DNA of 64,000 nt from Rhipidocladum racemiflorum (Eukaryota > Streptophyta > Magnoliopsida > Poales > Poaceae): positions 45,359,944-45,423,943 of the forward strand of contig CM070572.1 in NCBI GenBank assembly GCA_036346355.1. The letters are read 5' to 3'. Numbering within the stretch: position 1 is the stretch's first letter; each line of letters starts with the position of its first letter. Both the position numbers and the translations under genes were made by a program. Under the pieces are notes generated by a model. The model did no database searches, was not told the DNA's origin, and saw nothing but the letters and a program-made list of their open reading frames with translations. Below are positions 44,670 to 56,644 of this stretch, piece by piece.

Positions 44670-46848
44670 TGTCAGACTCCTGAATAACACCTCTGAAATC
44701 CTCTGCGTATTCTGTACTAGTTCAGAAAATGCTAGTACACACAGTAGAGATGAAACCATAGCATATCCATCGCTCTTTATTAATAATAAATATTCAGAGT
44801 TACAAATGAAATGGCACGCATGCCAATAAATAAATAAACGACTACATAAAAGCAACGGAACTGAAGAATAATAAATAGAGCCCAATTAATTTGCCATAGG
44901 CAATCGACTGGGGGCACGGCCTAGTACAACTGGTCCTCACCATCGTGGTACTCCTCTGAAGCAGTATATTAAGCATTTAAGCAAGGGTGACTACTAGCGT
45001 ACTCAGTAAATCACACCGAAAAATGCAATATAAATGTATATGCAATAAAGGAAGGTTTTATAGTTCATTTAAGAGCAAAGCAGTAGTGTACTAAACATTC
45101 TAAATAATTTTAAATGGCATAATTTATATAAAAAAAACTCAAATCTAACATTTTTCTTTTTGACTCAGGAATCACTCCTGAAATATTCTAAATCTTTTAC
45201 CCCCGATGGACTCCCTTCATCCCAACATCACTTTTGTAAACCAAATTTTAAATTACCAAAGTCTAATCTGAGAATAGCTTGCTCGGCATGCCCATAACCG
45301 CGGGCGCGGCTAATCGATTAGTTTGACACTCTGCAGAGGTTGTATAACTTTACTCACAAGACATGATATTCCCCTTGTGTCCGCACACTTCCTTTGGTGA
45401 GTGACAGAGAAAATCATGACAAGGCCTTTATAAAAAATTTCATACATGTAGTCATATCCGCTAAGGTTTCACCGCTGAAAGAATCCCTATATTCAGAAGC
45501 CCCCTCTTGCGCCACAGTGGCAGCATCACGCTTTCACCACACCACTACCCCCATATGGCATGACTGTCCATGTTATGATTTAATATGGCTAACCAGGTTT
45601 GTCCCATTCTAGGCTCGTGGTAGTACGGTTAGGCTTTACATTCAGCAAAACTTAGACTGATCCTTAATTGACTAGGCGAGAGTTTCCACAAACCCAAGAT
45701 GATAACCACACCACTTTCCAACCATTTTCCACCCGGTCTAAGTCATTTTCATTTTAACCATACTATTTTCACAATAATACTAACTTTATACTTTTCATTT
45801 TAACAGAACATTATTTTGGCATAAAATCCCCCAAATACTTCCTAAGTTCAGTTCTAAGCATGACTAAACAATGTCTAATTATTATCATAATCATAGCTCA
45901 TATTTTTCCTAAGGTTACAAGGGTATCGGAACTCAAACGTTTTGGCATATCAATATTGGTTGTAACTATCATTTGAAACTAGGTCAGAAATTAACGTTCA
46001 TAACAAATAAGCATTCAATAATTTAAAATTCAACATACAAGTTTACAAACTGGGAACAGCATGATCAAGGTGGTGTGACTTGCCTGGTTCGACAAGTTGC
46101 TGCTCGAATTCGTCGTCCAGGTACTCTTCGGACTCTCCGTAATCTACGCGTGAAAAGCAACCAAATTCAAATTAAATATCAAACTAGCACTAAACTAAAA
46201 TTTGAGATTTTAGATGAATTTAGGAAGAAAAACGGAGCCAAACGGAGTTCGAACGGGCGAAAAACGGGCTCCGGAAGTTCACAAACAAATAAAAAGGATT
46301 TTCTGGATTTTTGAAATTATTTTTATAAAGGAAAATCCAAATTATTGTGCAACGATGACGTCAGCAGCCTTTTCGGGATTTTTTTTGATTTATTTTTAAA
46401 AGATAAATGCGACAGTGGGCGGCTGGCCAGTGGACGCGTCCACGCATGGCCCGTCGCAGCGGCGCCTGGCGCTGCAGCGTGGGGCGCGGCGAGGTGGGGC
46501 CGAGGCGGTGTGGCGGGCCGGTAGCGCCGAGCAGCGAGGGAGGAGCGGCCCAGCCGCCGGTGTGGTGCGAGGAAGCGGAGGCAGCGGCGGTCGGCGGGCC
46601 AGCGATGGAAGGAGCTTCAGCGATGGGGCGGGCTCGGGAGGTTGGAGCCAAGGACGAAGCGGCGGGGCGGCGCGAGGAAGAGAGAGGGGCGCCGGAGGAA
46701 GAGAGGGGGAGGTGCGGGGAAAAGAGGGGGCACCGCGGGGCTTTATAGGGGGAGGTGGTGTCGGGGCGGCGCAACTGCGCGCGAAAAGGGCGGCGGCACG
46801 CACGAATGGCGGGGAGGCCACACGCACGGGGAAGATCCGGGCGTCACA
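44670..46848 (-). mobile_element. solo LTR of a large (gypsy-like) retrotransposon
   Basis: 2179 bp starting TGTCAGAC and ending gcgtcaca. The 5-bp duplication agggg is at 44665-44669 and, beyond a later insertion, at 47632-47636. Read on the minus strand, it starts TGTGACGCCC and has a TATA box CTATAAAG near 46740, followed by a GC-rich leader. No internal region or second LTR is present, so unequal recombination between two LTRs is the likely origin. The GC-rich part makes long Pro/Ala/Arg/Gly-rich open frames on both strands that are not genes. Confidence 0.8.
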
Positions 46849-46850
46849 AG

Positions 46851-47625
46851 TAGGGATGTGATCGGATCGGATACGGTCGAATATCGTCCTATTCATATCC
46901 GTATCCGTATTTTTTATCGAATACAGAATCGAATACGAATAGTTTCGAATACAGAATCGAATACAAATTATACAGGATAATATCGGTTACGAATACAGAT
47001 CGGAATCAACATGGATACGAATAATATTAGTCGGATATTTTAAAATCCAATTTCAGTTTTTTTCCAAAATCGGTCTAAATTTAAATTCAAAATTCCAAAA
47101 GAAATATATTTGTATGTCTTTTTTTGCCTTTTTATCCATAGCTTGTCATACATGTGACTCTGTGAGTAACAATGTACCCCATTGCAATAATTGAACCAAC
47201 TGATTTGCAGCTGGCATATGCTGCTGAATCCTAGCCCTCCTGAAACGCCACTTGCCAATTTCTGTACCACCTTTACCCAAATATCTCCAAATTAGCATCT
47301 AGCACACATGAACACATTATATCTTGTCATCCAATGCAGACCCCAGTCTCTGAAACATGTTAAATTGTTAATGTGTTATTCTGAAACGTGTTATTCGGAT
47401 AACATCCGTATGTCATATTCGGATATTATCCGAACAAAAACTCGGATATTCTGTATCCATCGGATAATCAGTGTTCCATATCCGTATCCGTATCCATGTA
47501 AATTATCTGTATCCATATCCTTATCCGAGAAATCAACTGGATATCTGTGAAACTATCCAAATCATCATCCAAATCAATTCGGTCGGTCGGTCGGTCGGAA
47601 AATATCCGTACCAGTTCCATCCCTA
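46851..47625. mobile_element. Ds-like hAT element, copy B
   Basis: Starts TAGGGATG and ends CATCCCTA, the Ac/Ds terminal motif. Perfect 8-bp duplication gtcacaag at 46843-46850 and 47626-47633. Interior as in copy A ('atccgtatcc' repeats, ggtcggtcggtcgg near the right end), no transposase. It landed in the last bases of the solo LTR and its target duplication. Confidence 0.92.
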
Positions 47626-47636
47626 GTCACAAGGGG

Positions 47637-49860
47637 AGTTGGAGAGCACTGAAATGAGGATGCAGTGGATGCGCTCTCCCTAAATGTGAGTGTGGGATAA
47701 GGTATCTAGTATTTACTACCATTGGGGTAATCGTGTACCTTCCTCTTTAGAACACGGTGCAGATAGTTATAAAAAATTCCGATAAAATTTGGCAGCATTG
47801 ACAAAAAAACCAATCTATTATGTCAGACACGGTGCAGATAGTTTTTGGAAAACCGTGTATGGCTTAACTGGTTTTTCAAAAACGGGTATGCGCAATATTT
47901 TTTTTTGCTTTTTTTTTTCTATTTTTTCGACCCGAGCTGATACAAATGCAAATAACTTTCGGTAGACAACTCCAAATTCAACTTTATCATGACATGGATT
48001 CTCCGAATTTTGGCTAAGTGCCCAAATTTACCATGACTTGGATGCTCCGAATTTTGGCTAAGTTTTCTCATTGAATTTGGAGTTGTTCCTTTCTCCTGAG
48101 CTTGGTATCGTGGAGCTCGACTTCTACGGTAGACACAGTGCTAGCAATCTGCCGTGATAAAGGAGCACGGTATGTAACATGTGCTCGTCTGTTTGTGCAT
48201 CTGTGGCTGGAAATGAAGCTAGATTTATAATCTTATTTCAATGAGAGTTAAATATTGAAAAAAAAAGTGTGAAGGGGCCGAATAGACAGACAAAGCTTTC
48301 TCCACAGTTGCCTCGAGAGGAAGAGGACAGGACCGACCAAATCACACGCCAGTCAGCAGCGACCTTGCATTACTCCATTTCCACAGACTTTTATCTTCTG
48401 CAAAAAAAGTAGCGAACAGCTATCGAGTGGCTAATGGCCGGAAGCAGCAGCTGTGCCGCCAATTAGCAAAGCTGCAAGCTGGACTCCATTATATACATCC
48501 TAGCCATCGCCGTGTCACTGGAAAGCTCCATCTGCTGCCAATACTTCGTAAAGAATTTCCTCGGTTGCCTGTCGTCGTCGCTGCCATGCATACGTATGTG
48601 CGCATCACATTCTCCTCCATTTGCTTTGAAATTGCCGGTCTTGGCTGTTGACTTCTGCTTGATATCGTGTGGTAGGAGAAGGACGTCTCGTTTGGTTTAG
48701 CTCATTATTAGCTGGCTAGTGGAGTGGATTACCGGTCAGAAAACAAATCAGAGGTCAACGTGGAACAGGGGAATTTCCGTGTTGCTCTCGCTCGAGTGTA
48801 ATTTCCACTACGTATTTTCTTTTCGATTTCTCCTTGTGCTTTTCCGATTTGCATCTCAAAATCTGTAGGGCCTGATAGGGAAAGGGATTTCACGTAATTT
48901 CTATAGAACATAGTTCCAAAACAGAACCTTAAATTTGCCATACATAATTACATTTTGCTTAAGATTAATTTCTACAGGCATAGGTTCAGTTTTCCTCTAC
49001 TAGCGTTGGAGTTTTAACTCAAGAAAAAGTCCTCCATTTAGACCATGATCTCCTTAACTTCGTAGGGGGTTCACCAATTTAGACTATCCCATTAACTTTG
49101 TACGAGGGTTTCCACAAAATTAGTAGATGCATAAAATTTACTGTATTTGCATCAGCGGTTGGGTTGCATTAGACCAAACAAAAAGAAAAAGCCTTTTACT
49201 GCCTTAAATTGAGTATTGAGTTAGACCATAAATCCTTTTCCCATGAAAAAAAAAAGAATTTTGAGTAGATAGCTCATGCAAAACTACCTATATAAAACAA
49301 CAAATTTATCCTTACCCATGACGAGTATATATAGTGCTAGTTATCTATTCTCACACCACAACATACAAAATCTTAACCTCTAAACTACGTCGAGTCATCG
49401 CCGCCAAAGACAACTTACAAGTCAGGTTTGAACAAAATTCAACTACGTCACCCGGTTGGACGCGCATAATTTATGCAATCGCGTATGACATTGCAGAAGT
49501 AGCATCAAGGTTCACATTACCGAAATGACTTTGAAAATCGTCCCTAACCCAGTAGCGATTTCCGACTGAAGATCATCAAAAATCGAAGGGTTTCGAAATC
49601 AAATTTTTTGAAAAAAAAAAATCAAAAATCGATCGACCAGATGAACTTTTTTGGTTACCGATTTTTTAAACAATTTTTGTCGATTTTTATATAATATTGA
49701 GTGATTTTCATCAATTTTCAACCTGTTTACATCGTATAAATTTTACTAATTTTAAAAAATTTAAATTAAACCGATTTCAATTTCAAACCGGCTCATTACA
49801 GTCAATTATCACATATTTGAGCGAAAATCGTACCCTGCAGCACTGCAATATCTACGTGAT
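47637..49860. other. intergenic sequence upstream of the TOM1-like gene
   Basis: No gene supported. 47750-47900 contains two copies of 'acacggtgcagatagtt'. A short open frame near 48427 has no recognisable family. Confidence 0.5.
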
Positions 49861-50324
49861 TGGTCCAAATTAAACACCTTTCCTGGCCAGTTAAAGGAAA
49901 AAAAACTCAAGAAAAAGAAAAAGGAGGGGAAAAAACAATAAAGAGAGAGGAATCGAAGGAAGAGGGGTCGAAGGGTACGAGACGAGACGAAGGAAACCAA
50001 CCAAACAAAAACAAGCAGAAACAACGACGAGCATCGTCAGAATCATCGAATTTTATCGTGCTCGCCGCCCCGAACGACGCCATCCAGGACCGCGAATCCT
50101 TCGACGACCTTCGCTTCCTCCGCCACCAAATCCACACACGCAAAAAGAAATACCATTTCTCTTGCCTTTTTCCCTTCATACCGGAGGCCGGCCAAGAACG
50201 GAGGAGAAAGGAGGAATTTTTGTGACCAAGAAGACCGCGGCTTTAGGATTTCTTGCTTTCTTGGGTTGGCCGGCGGCGGCTCCGGCTTCGGTTAGAGGGT
50301 TGATCGGTTTCGGAGGGCGCGGAG

Positions 50325-53300
50325 ATGCCGTCGGTGCTAGTCGACCGCGCGACGAGCGACATGCTCATCGGCCCCGACTGGGCCATGAACCTAGAGATCT
50401 GCGACATCCTCAACCGCGACCCGGGGTGAGGACACAGAGAGATTTTCTTTCTCTTGTTTTACGTATTTTTTTTCATGCGGTTTCAGTGTTCATTAATTTT
50501 CACTGTTGTATTGGTTGGGAGGTCTCGTATTGCTCTGTTAATTATGTTCAAGGTTCCATTTTTGTGGAATACTACGCTCAATTTTCTTTTCTGCTCCTCG
50601 AGCTAATTTGTTGTTAGCTTAGGCATTGAAAAAATTTGTGTTTAATAAAATTATATGGTTTGAATTGATTCATGTGAATTTTGGGCCGATGAATCAAAGT
50701 TCTGGGTGGCTCTCGTTTTGAATTATGCGGGTTTCGTTTAGGACTTTGTGGGCTTAAGCTAATGTGAGCTTTGACCTGGGGAGTGTTGGGTACGAATGAA
50801 GTCGTGCTTGAGCTAGCCTTGTTCTTGTATCAGTAAAGCTTTTGCAGTCGAGGTGTGTTCTACAATCGATCAATTACCCGGGGTTCTTCTGGGGTTAGTT
50901 TCCTGTGGAATTTGTCCAGGATTTGATGCATGTGAGTGTATTTCTGAATCTTGAAGCTTTGATATATTGTCGTGCTACATTCGGCTGAACATGCGGACTT
51001 CTTGAGGTGTTTACATGCAGTGCTTGATCAAAGTTTTTTTTTTTTGGAAATCTTGATCGGTTTTGGGAAGATTTAGTCTTTGCGAGTTTGCTATTTAGTT
51101 TCGTGGTTCAGATGTTAATTTTAATTTAAGAATTCTCAAGGTGTTTTAATGTTTATCAAACCATTTGACTATAAGTAAGCATTTGAACTTGTGGTTCTCG
51201 GATGGGGCTCTTGATCAGAATTGTCGAATTGGGGTCAGTTCTTTTAGAGTTTGTATTAAAAGCTTCAGTCTTTGCCAATGTTGCCATTTAATTTTGTGGT
51301 TACAGGCTTGCTTTGTTTTAATGGTGATAAAAACTGCCAAATCGACTTGTTTACTACGGATATTTTATTTGATTTGTTTTTTTTGGCTTCTAGGAACTGT
51401 GGTGAGGCACTTATCTGTATTTCGGTTGAAGATTGTTAGATTATCGTATTTAAATTATGTAATTTTTTTGTCTAGTATTTGTTTTACAATTTAAAATTAT
51501 ATAGAGAGAGAGAGAGATGGAGTTCTGCTGTGATCTTGTGATTGGGATTTTGAGGATATGTCATCCCCCTTTGTCGAGTTTCAGGATGTGCCACTCCATT
51601 CCATGTCAGTGAGACATGGAGGGGCATATCTTGAAACTTGACTAAGAGTAGTGGCATATCCTCCATAATTCTTTGTGATTTTGGGATTGCTTCACTGTTA
51701 ATATGGGTTAATGATTCAGGCTTGAGTGCTTACAAAAGTCACACTTCCCAGGTCTCACTTCTTGCTTTGTGCTAGTTTGCTTTAAATTGTTCAAAATTCA
51801 GTGTCTTACTGGCATAACTTATGGGGTTTGTGTTAATTTTGTGTCTTTTTAGCTAGTCTTGCACTCTTCTGTTATGTCCAATGCCACAATTTCTTGATGA
51901 AGTTTTTTGTTTCATTCTGACATTATTTTTCTGTTTATTTGAGTAAAAAAAAATCATAGCAGTATAACTACTAATTGAATTCGATTTCATTGTATCTATT
52001 GTACTAAGTAATAGCCAATAACATATATGACATGCAAAACTTCCGCGAAACTGAAGCTGCATTATGGTACTTTCAGTCAGCTCAGCATTTCTGCAAAGCA
52101 CTTTTGATGTGCTTTTATCACTTTGTGGTAATTATCTGTGTATTGTTATACTCATAGGCAAGCAAAAGATGTTGTGAAGTCACTCAAGAAACGCATTGCG
52201 CACAAGAACCCAAAGGTCCAGCTTCTTGCTCTTACGGTAAGTATGATTTAAAACCGTTTTTTGGTGTATGAATTTGATTCATCAACTGTTATTTTGTTGG
52301 TAGGAACTTTGTACATTGTTCTGTTGATTTGTCCTCTTTGATGTAACATACCCATTGATGTGATCTGTACCTATGCACATTTTCTTGAAGCGCTACATGC
52401 CCATGGGTATAACTGAGTTTATTTGTGACTTGACATCCGTGATGAGCTGTGTGGTATAACTGTTGGCTCTGAATGCTGCCTGATGGTCTTTCCAGCTTGA
52501 CCCATGGACATATTTCCATGTAGCAATGTAGCATTTGGCACTAGAAAGAAAATTAAGGACACATCAAGAGGATTTGGTCGATGATTGCAAGATTAGGAGT
52601 AAATGATGAGAGCTTAGTATGCTTTGATTGAAAAGTAGACTTGAGAAATGCAGCCAATAGAGATGTTCAGCTGTATTGAGTGTATGACATAGCAAGGGAT
52701 ATAACAGGAAAAAGGCATAGTTAGCGGAATGGTCAGTGATGAAGCTGTTTTATGCCTAGTACGTTTTGTGAGACCTGATGATGCCTGCAATTTATTCCGC
52801 AAATCTTTTTAACTATTCCTTAACTGTCATGTTATACTTTATGGAATTCTAGTGGTAGGACAAGAGATAAATTTTACAGTATTCTGCATTAGGAATGGTC
52901 TAATCTATGCCATGCTTGAAATGGATAACCACATTTAAGTAATTCTTTACTAAATTACTACATTGGTCTACTTATTTCAGTTGCTGGAGACAATGATTAA
53001 AAACTGTGGGGACATTGTCCATATGCATGTTGCTGAGAGAGACATACTTCATGAAATGGTGAAGATAGTTAAGAAAAGGGTATGTATGCACAAGTTAAAC
53101 TTTAAAATTTACTGGTTGTCAATAATAAGGTCTTAATGACCTTTTCTTTTGGAGTTTTTTTAGCCTGATTATCACGTAAAAGAGAAGATTCTCACGCTGA
53201 TAGACACTTGGCAAGAAGTTTTCGGCGGTGCACGCGCAAGATATCCACAATACTACGCAGCGTACCAGGAGCTCTTGGTATTATTCCTCACATAATCATC

Positions 53301-54917
53301 TTAGATTGTTACAAGCTCATTTTTTCCCAAAGGTTATCATCTTCCAATAAGGCAATAACAGAAATAAGCGACATTTGTCTTTGATTTTTTAAGCTTACAA
53401 CTGTTGAGCTTGCAAAAAGTGTGGTTATGCTGTTTCCAACTTAATATTCTTTGTTCAACATCCAACTTTTGGAACTAATCAATATTTTTCCTTAATCTCC
53501 ATTCATATGCTAGCGTGCTGGAGCCATATTTCCTCAAAGATCAAATGGTTCTGTGCCAATATTTACTCCTCCACAGACTCAGCCTCTACAAAACTATCCT
53601 CCATCTTCACGCAATGCTCAGCAAGAGGCACCTGAATCGTCAGTGCCGGATTTGCCTGCATTAAGGTATACCACTTATGAAACTTTTATTATACGATGGA
53701 CATGTTTAACTGCTGGATCGAAGTAGCTAAGAACAAAATTGAAACATGATCCAAAGTATCTTCTTTAAATTAGGTTGTGCACCTAAAATTTCCACCTTAC
53801 ATCTGTGTTATGATGCTATTCATCTAATTTTTATTATTATTATTATTATTAAAAGTTAGTGTTGAGACTATATTTTGAGCATGTATATTTCATTTCCCCT
53901 GAATTCTAACAATTTGGCAATAAAACAAAGGCAAACCATCCCAAATTATCTGCCCTCTTGCACAGTGTTCAGTGAAGATATTGAGAATTTTATGAGATGC
54001 TTTCTTTCTAGTGGTTGGATTTTATTTCCCTCCTCCTTTCATTGTACTGCTTCTCAGTTTGTCTTTTTTATGGTTCTGTACTAAGTGATTGCTTTCTATT
54101 TCCTTCCTTGTTTTGGAAGTACAAAGTTTGCGTACTTTTTATTGTCGTTGGTTAACTTATTTGGAACCTGAAACCTCTGCTTTTCTATAAAAAAATTGCA
54201 AATGATCAATTGTTGTTTCACCAGCCTGATAGAGATTCAAAATGCACGTGGCATTATGGACGTTCTTTCAGAGATGTTGAATGCTTTAGATCCTGGCAAC
54301 AGAGAGGTACTTTCCTGATGCACCCACAGCTATTTTATCCTCATAAAATTACCAATGTACTCAATAAAGTTGGTAGTAGATCAAATCAATAAAGTTTATT
54401 TAGGGGGAATAGAAATAATTCAAGTTGGCATCAATAGTGGCATAACCTAATCTCTACTATATAAAGTGAGAGTTTCTTCCCAAGTCATTTCATCAAAATT
54501 ACCAGTTCTGCCATTCTTAATTACCCACTTCTTTAATTAATCACTTCATGCGTGGATGGAAGACAGCACACACAGTTCTGCCATTCTTTAATTAACCTCT
54601 TTAATTGTAGAATGTAGATCATTAAGGTATTATTTGTACAACATATTTTTTTCTTGTTTCATGTTATTGTAATAGCAGGACAACCGTTCAAAATGTAGAT
54701 ATCGTTGCAACGCACAGACACACCTTACTAGTCCAATACAACTTGGGACCATCTTTATCAGCTTTTAACTTGTTCACTTTAACCCAAATCTATTGGCAAT
54801 TCAATATTTCTAAGTTATACCGAATATGCAGGGACTTAGGCAGGACGTCATTATTGACCTTGTGGACCAATGCCGTTCTTACAAGCAGAGAGTGGTACAG
54901 CTTGTCAACAGTACATC
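50325..54917 (+). CDS. TOM1-like (TOL) protein, VHS plus start of GAT domain, 5' seven exons
   Basis: Exons 50325-50425, 52158-52236, 52981-53079, 53164-53277, 53514-53665, 54225-54306 and 54832-54917 join in one frame with GT-AG introns (713 nt, 237 codons plus 2 nt). The ATG at 50325 starts MPSVLVDRATSDML; the leader upstream is purine-rich, then GC-rich. Residues about 8-135 are a VHS domain (NRDPG, KDVVKSLKKRI, LLALTLLETMIKNCGD, TWQEVFGG). A Pro/Gln linker follows, and from about 180 the GAT domain (DQCRSYKQRVVQLVNSTS). TOL proteins bind ubiquitinated cargo at the plasma membrane and endosomes and pass it to ESCRT for vacuolar sorting. The rest of GAT and the C-terminal tail are missing. 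Exon 7 ends in phase 2 at a good donor (tc|gtaagt), and I find no matching exon before 64000. Either the next intron exceeds 9 kb, loaded with transposons, or the gene is truncated. Confidence 0.88.
51552..51663. repeat. 112-bp foldback repeat in intron 1 of the TOM1-like gene
   Basis: The whole unit folds on itself: GAGGATATG pairs with CATATCCTC at the ends, and the inner stretches gtcgagtttcaggat...ccatgtc and gacatgg...atcttgaaacttgac also pair. No target duplication was identified. It is transcribed within the gene as a potential hairpin. Confidence 0.7.
54451..54731 (+). mobile_element. small non-autonomous Helitron in intron 6
   Basis: Begins TCTCTACTATATAAAG after host A (54450) and ends CTAG before host T (54732), with a short palindrome CGTTGCAACG about 20 bp before the end. 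281 bp, in the same orientation as the gene. Confidence 0.85.
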
Positions 54918-55261
54918 GTAAGTTTCTTGGATGTCTCTTGCCAGTTATAAGGTGACCAATCGGATTTAGCTTGTTGGGGCAAATTATCGTATATAGTGCT
55001 AATAAATTGTGTAGTGCTGCATGCAATATGTGACCCGCCCTTTTATGATATAGTATACTATAAAAAGAAAGATCCTCAAGTGCATATTGTAGTTAGCATG
55101 CACTTTCACAAATTATAATCATAACCATACACCATGCAATTACATATATTAGCGGACGTGGTTTTCACAATAGCATCTTACAATACAAAATTTACTGCAA
55201 CGAAAGAACAAAAGGCTTGTAGTATGCCTATCCAACCCTCAGGCAACTGACAAGATATACT

Positions 55262-56644
55262 CTACATAAAGTCATCATTATTCCCGTAACCAGCATTAGC
55301 AAACTTTTGTGCTATCCGCTTTCTTTTGCGGCTCTCCATGACTTCTTGAGTACTGCACTCGACTCGGATTGCCTTGTCCACGAGAGCATGGAATTCATGG
55401 ATGTCGTGGGCGGCAAGCATCCACTTGATTTCTTCATTTAGGTTATCCCTGAAGTGTTCAATCTTTCTTGCCTCAGTGGTAATCTCGGATGTAGCGTAGA
55501 GGGACAGATCATTGAAGCGATGTAGATATTCCATCACTGTCATGCTTCCTTGACGGAGGTTAAGGAATTCCCGCCTTTTGATATCCATCAGGCTTGCTGG
55601 GATATGAGATTGTCTGTTGACGTTGTTAGTCGGGCGAACTGGAGGCTGTCGAGGTTGAGGAATTGGAACTTGACACCCTTGTTGTGGTGGAGCAAAAGAA
55701 TGTGCATTGGATGGCTGTCCAACGCGAGGCTTTGAACCAGCATTAGCAGACTTTTGCGCTATCCACTTTCTTTTGCGGCTCTCCATGACTTCTTGAGTAC
55801 TGCACTCGACTCGGATTGCCTTGTCCACGAGAGCTTGGAATTCATGGATGTCGTGGGCGGCAAGCATCCACTTGATTTCTTCATTTAGGTTATCCCTGAA
55901 GTGTTCAATCTTTCTTGCCTCAGTGGTAATCTCGGATGTAGCGTAGCGGGATAGATCATTGAAGCGATGTAGATATTCCATCACTGTCATGCTTCCTTGA
56001 CGGAGGTTAAGGAATTCCCGCCTTTTGATATTCATCGGGCCTGCTGGGATATGAGTCCGGCGGAAAGCTTCTTTGAATGCGTCCCACGTGATCGCTTGAT
56101 CATGCGGAACTAACGCCTGATGGTTCTCCCACCAAGCGGCAGCTGCACCTTGAAGCTGAAATGACGCATACAGAACCTTCTCCTGGTCATTGCACTGTAC
56201 AATGGCCAATTTGCTCTCGATAGCACGGAGCCAATCATCGGCGTCAAGAGGGTCTGTCGATGTGGAAAACGTTGTAGGTTGAGTTTCCAAAAACATGCCC
56301 AACTTAGAGTGGTGAGGTGCATCACCACTACCACTCCTGGCGATTGCTGCGCCAAGGTTAGCCATTTGTTGAAGGAGCAAAGTTTGAGTTTGATGGTCCT
56401 GCTCAATCATGGTAAGTATTTGTGCCATGGTTGAATGTCCTGGCAATTCTTCTTGGGGTATGGCTTCTTGAGGATTCTGGATTGGAGGTGGAGTTTTGTG
56501 ATGATTGGCACGTCGTGACTGTACTGTTCTTATTGGAGGTCGAGGATTTGGTTGAACCGGAGTAGAGGTAGCAATTCTTGAAGGCTGAGGCTCCTGCGTA
56601 GCCTCATTCTCCAAGAGCTCACTCAAGGATCTCTTGGCAGGCAT
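55262..56644 (-). CDS. gypsy-type Gag fragment with an internal in-frame duplication
   Basis: A 460-codon open frame on the minus strand, antisense to the TOM1-like gene. Residues about 130-290 match the Ty3/gypsy Gag core (DPLDADDWLRAIE, AAAAWWENHQ, RREFLNLRQGSMTV, EYLHRFNDL). A segment of about 110 residues is present twice in tandem at a 447-bp (149-codon) offset (55734-56059 and 55287-55612), joined by a Gln/Pro-rich linker. No zinc knuckle, protease or RT follows, so the element is a fragment. The GC-rich stretch to its right (about 57180-57720) may be its leader or LTR, but edges are unresolved. Confidence 0.75.
   Translation of the reverse strand: MPAKRSLSELLENEATQEPQPSRIATSTPVQPNPRPPIRTVQSRRANHHKTPPPIQNPQEAIPQEELPGHSTMAQILTMIEQDHQTQTLLLQQMANLGAAIARSGSGDAPHHSKLGMFLETQPTTFSTSTDPLDADDWLRAIESKLAIVQCNDQEKVLYASFQLQGAAAAWWENHQALVPHDQAITWDAFKEAFRRTHIPAGPMNIKRREFLNLRQGSMTVMEYLHRFNDLSRYATSEITTEARKIEHFRDNLNEEIKWMLAAHDIHEFQALVDKAIRVECSTQEVMESRKRKWIAQKSANAGSKPRVGQPSNAHSFAPPQQGCQVPIPQPRQPPVRPTNNVNRQSHIPASLMDIKRREFLNLRQGSMTVMEYLHRFNDLSLYATSEITTEARKIEHFRDNLNEEIKWMLAAHDIHEFHALVDKAIRVECSTQEVMESRKRKRIAQKFANAGYGNNDDFM

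Noticed and set aside
46396..46896. Long Pro/Arg/Ala-rich open frames on both strands as a possible gene
   Set aside because: They lie in the GC-rich leader of the solo LTR, just after its TATA box, overlap on both strands and run into the Ds-like element. Composition explains them.
50162..50617. 151-residue frame across the TOM1-like leader and exon 1
   Set aside because: It reads exon 1 in another frame and runs into intron 1; the VHS frame from 50325 is the one supported by splicing and homology.
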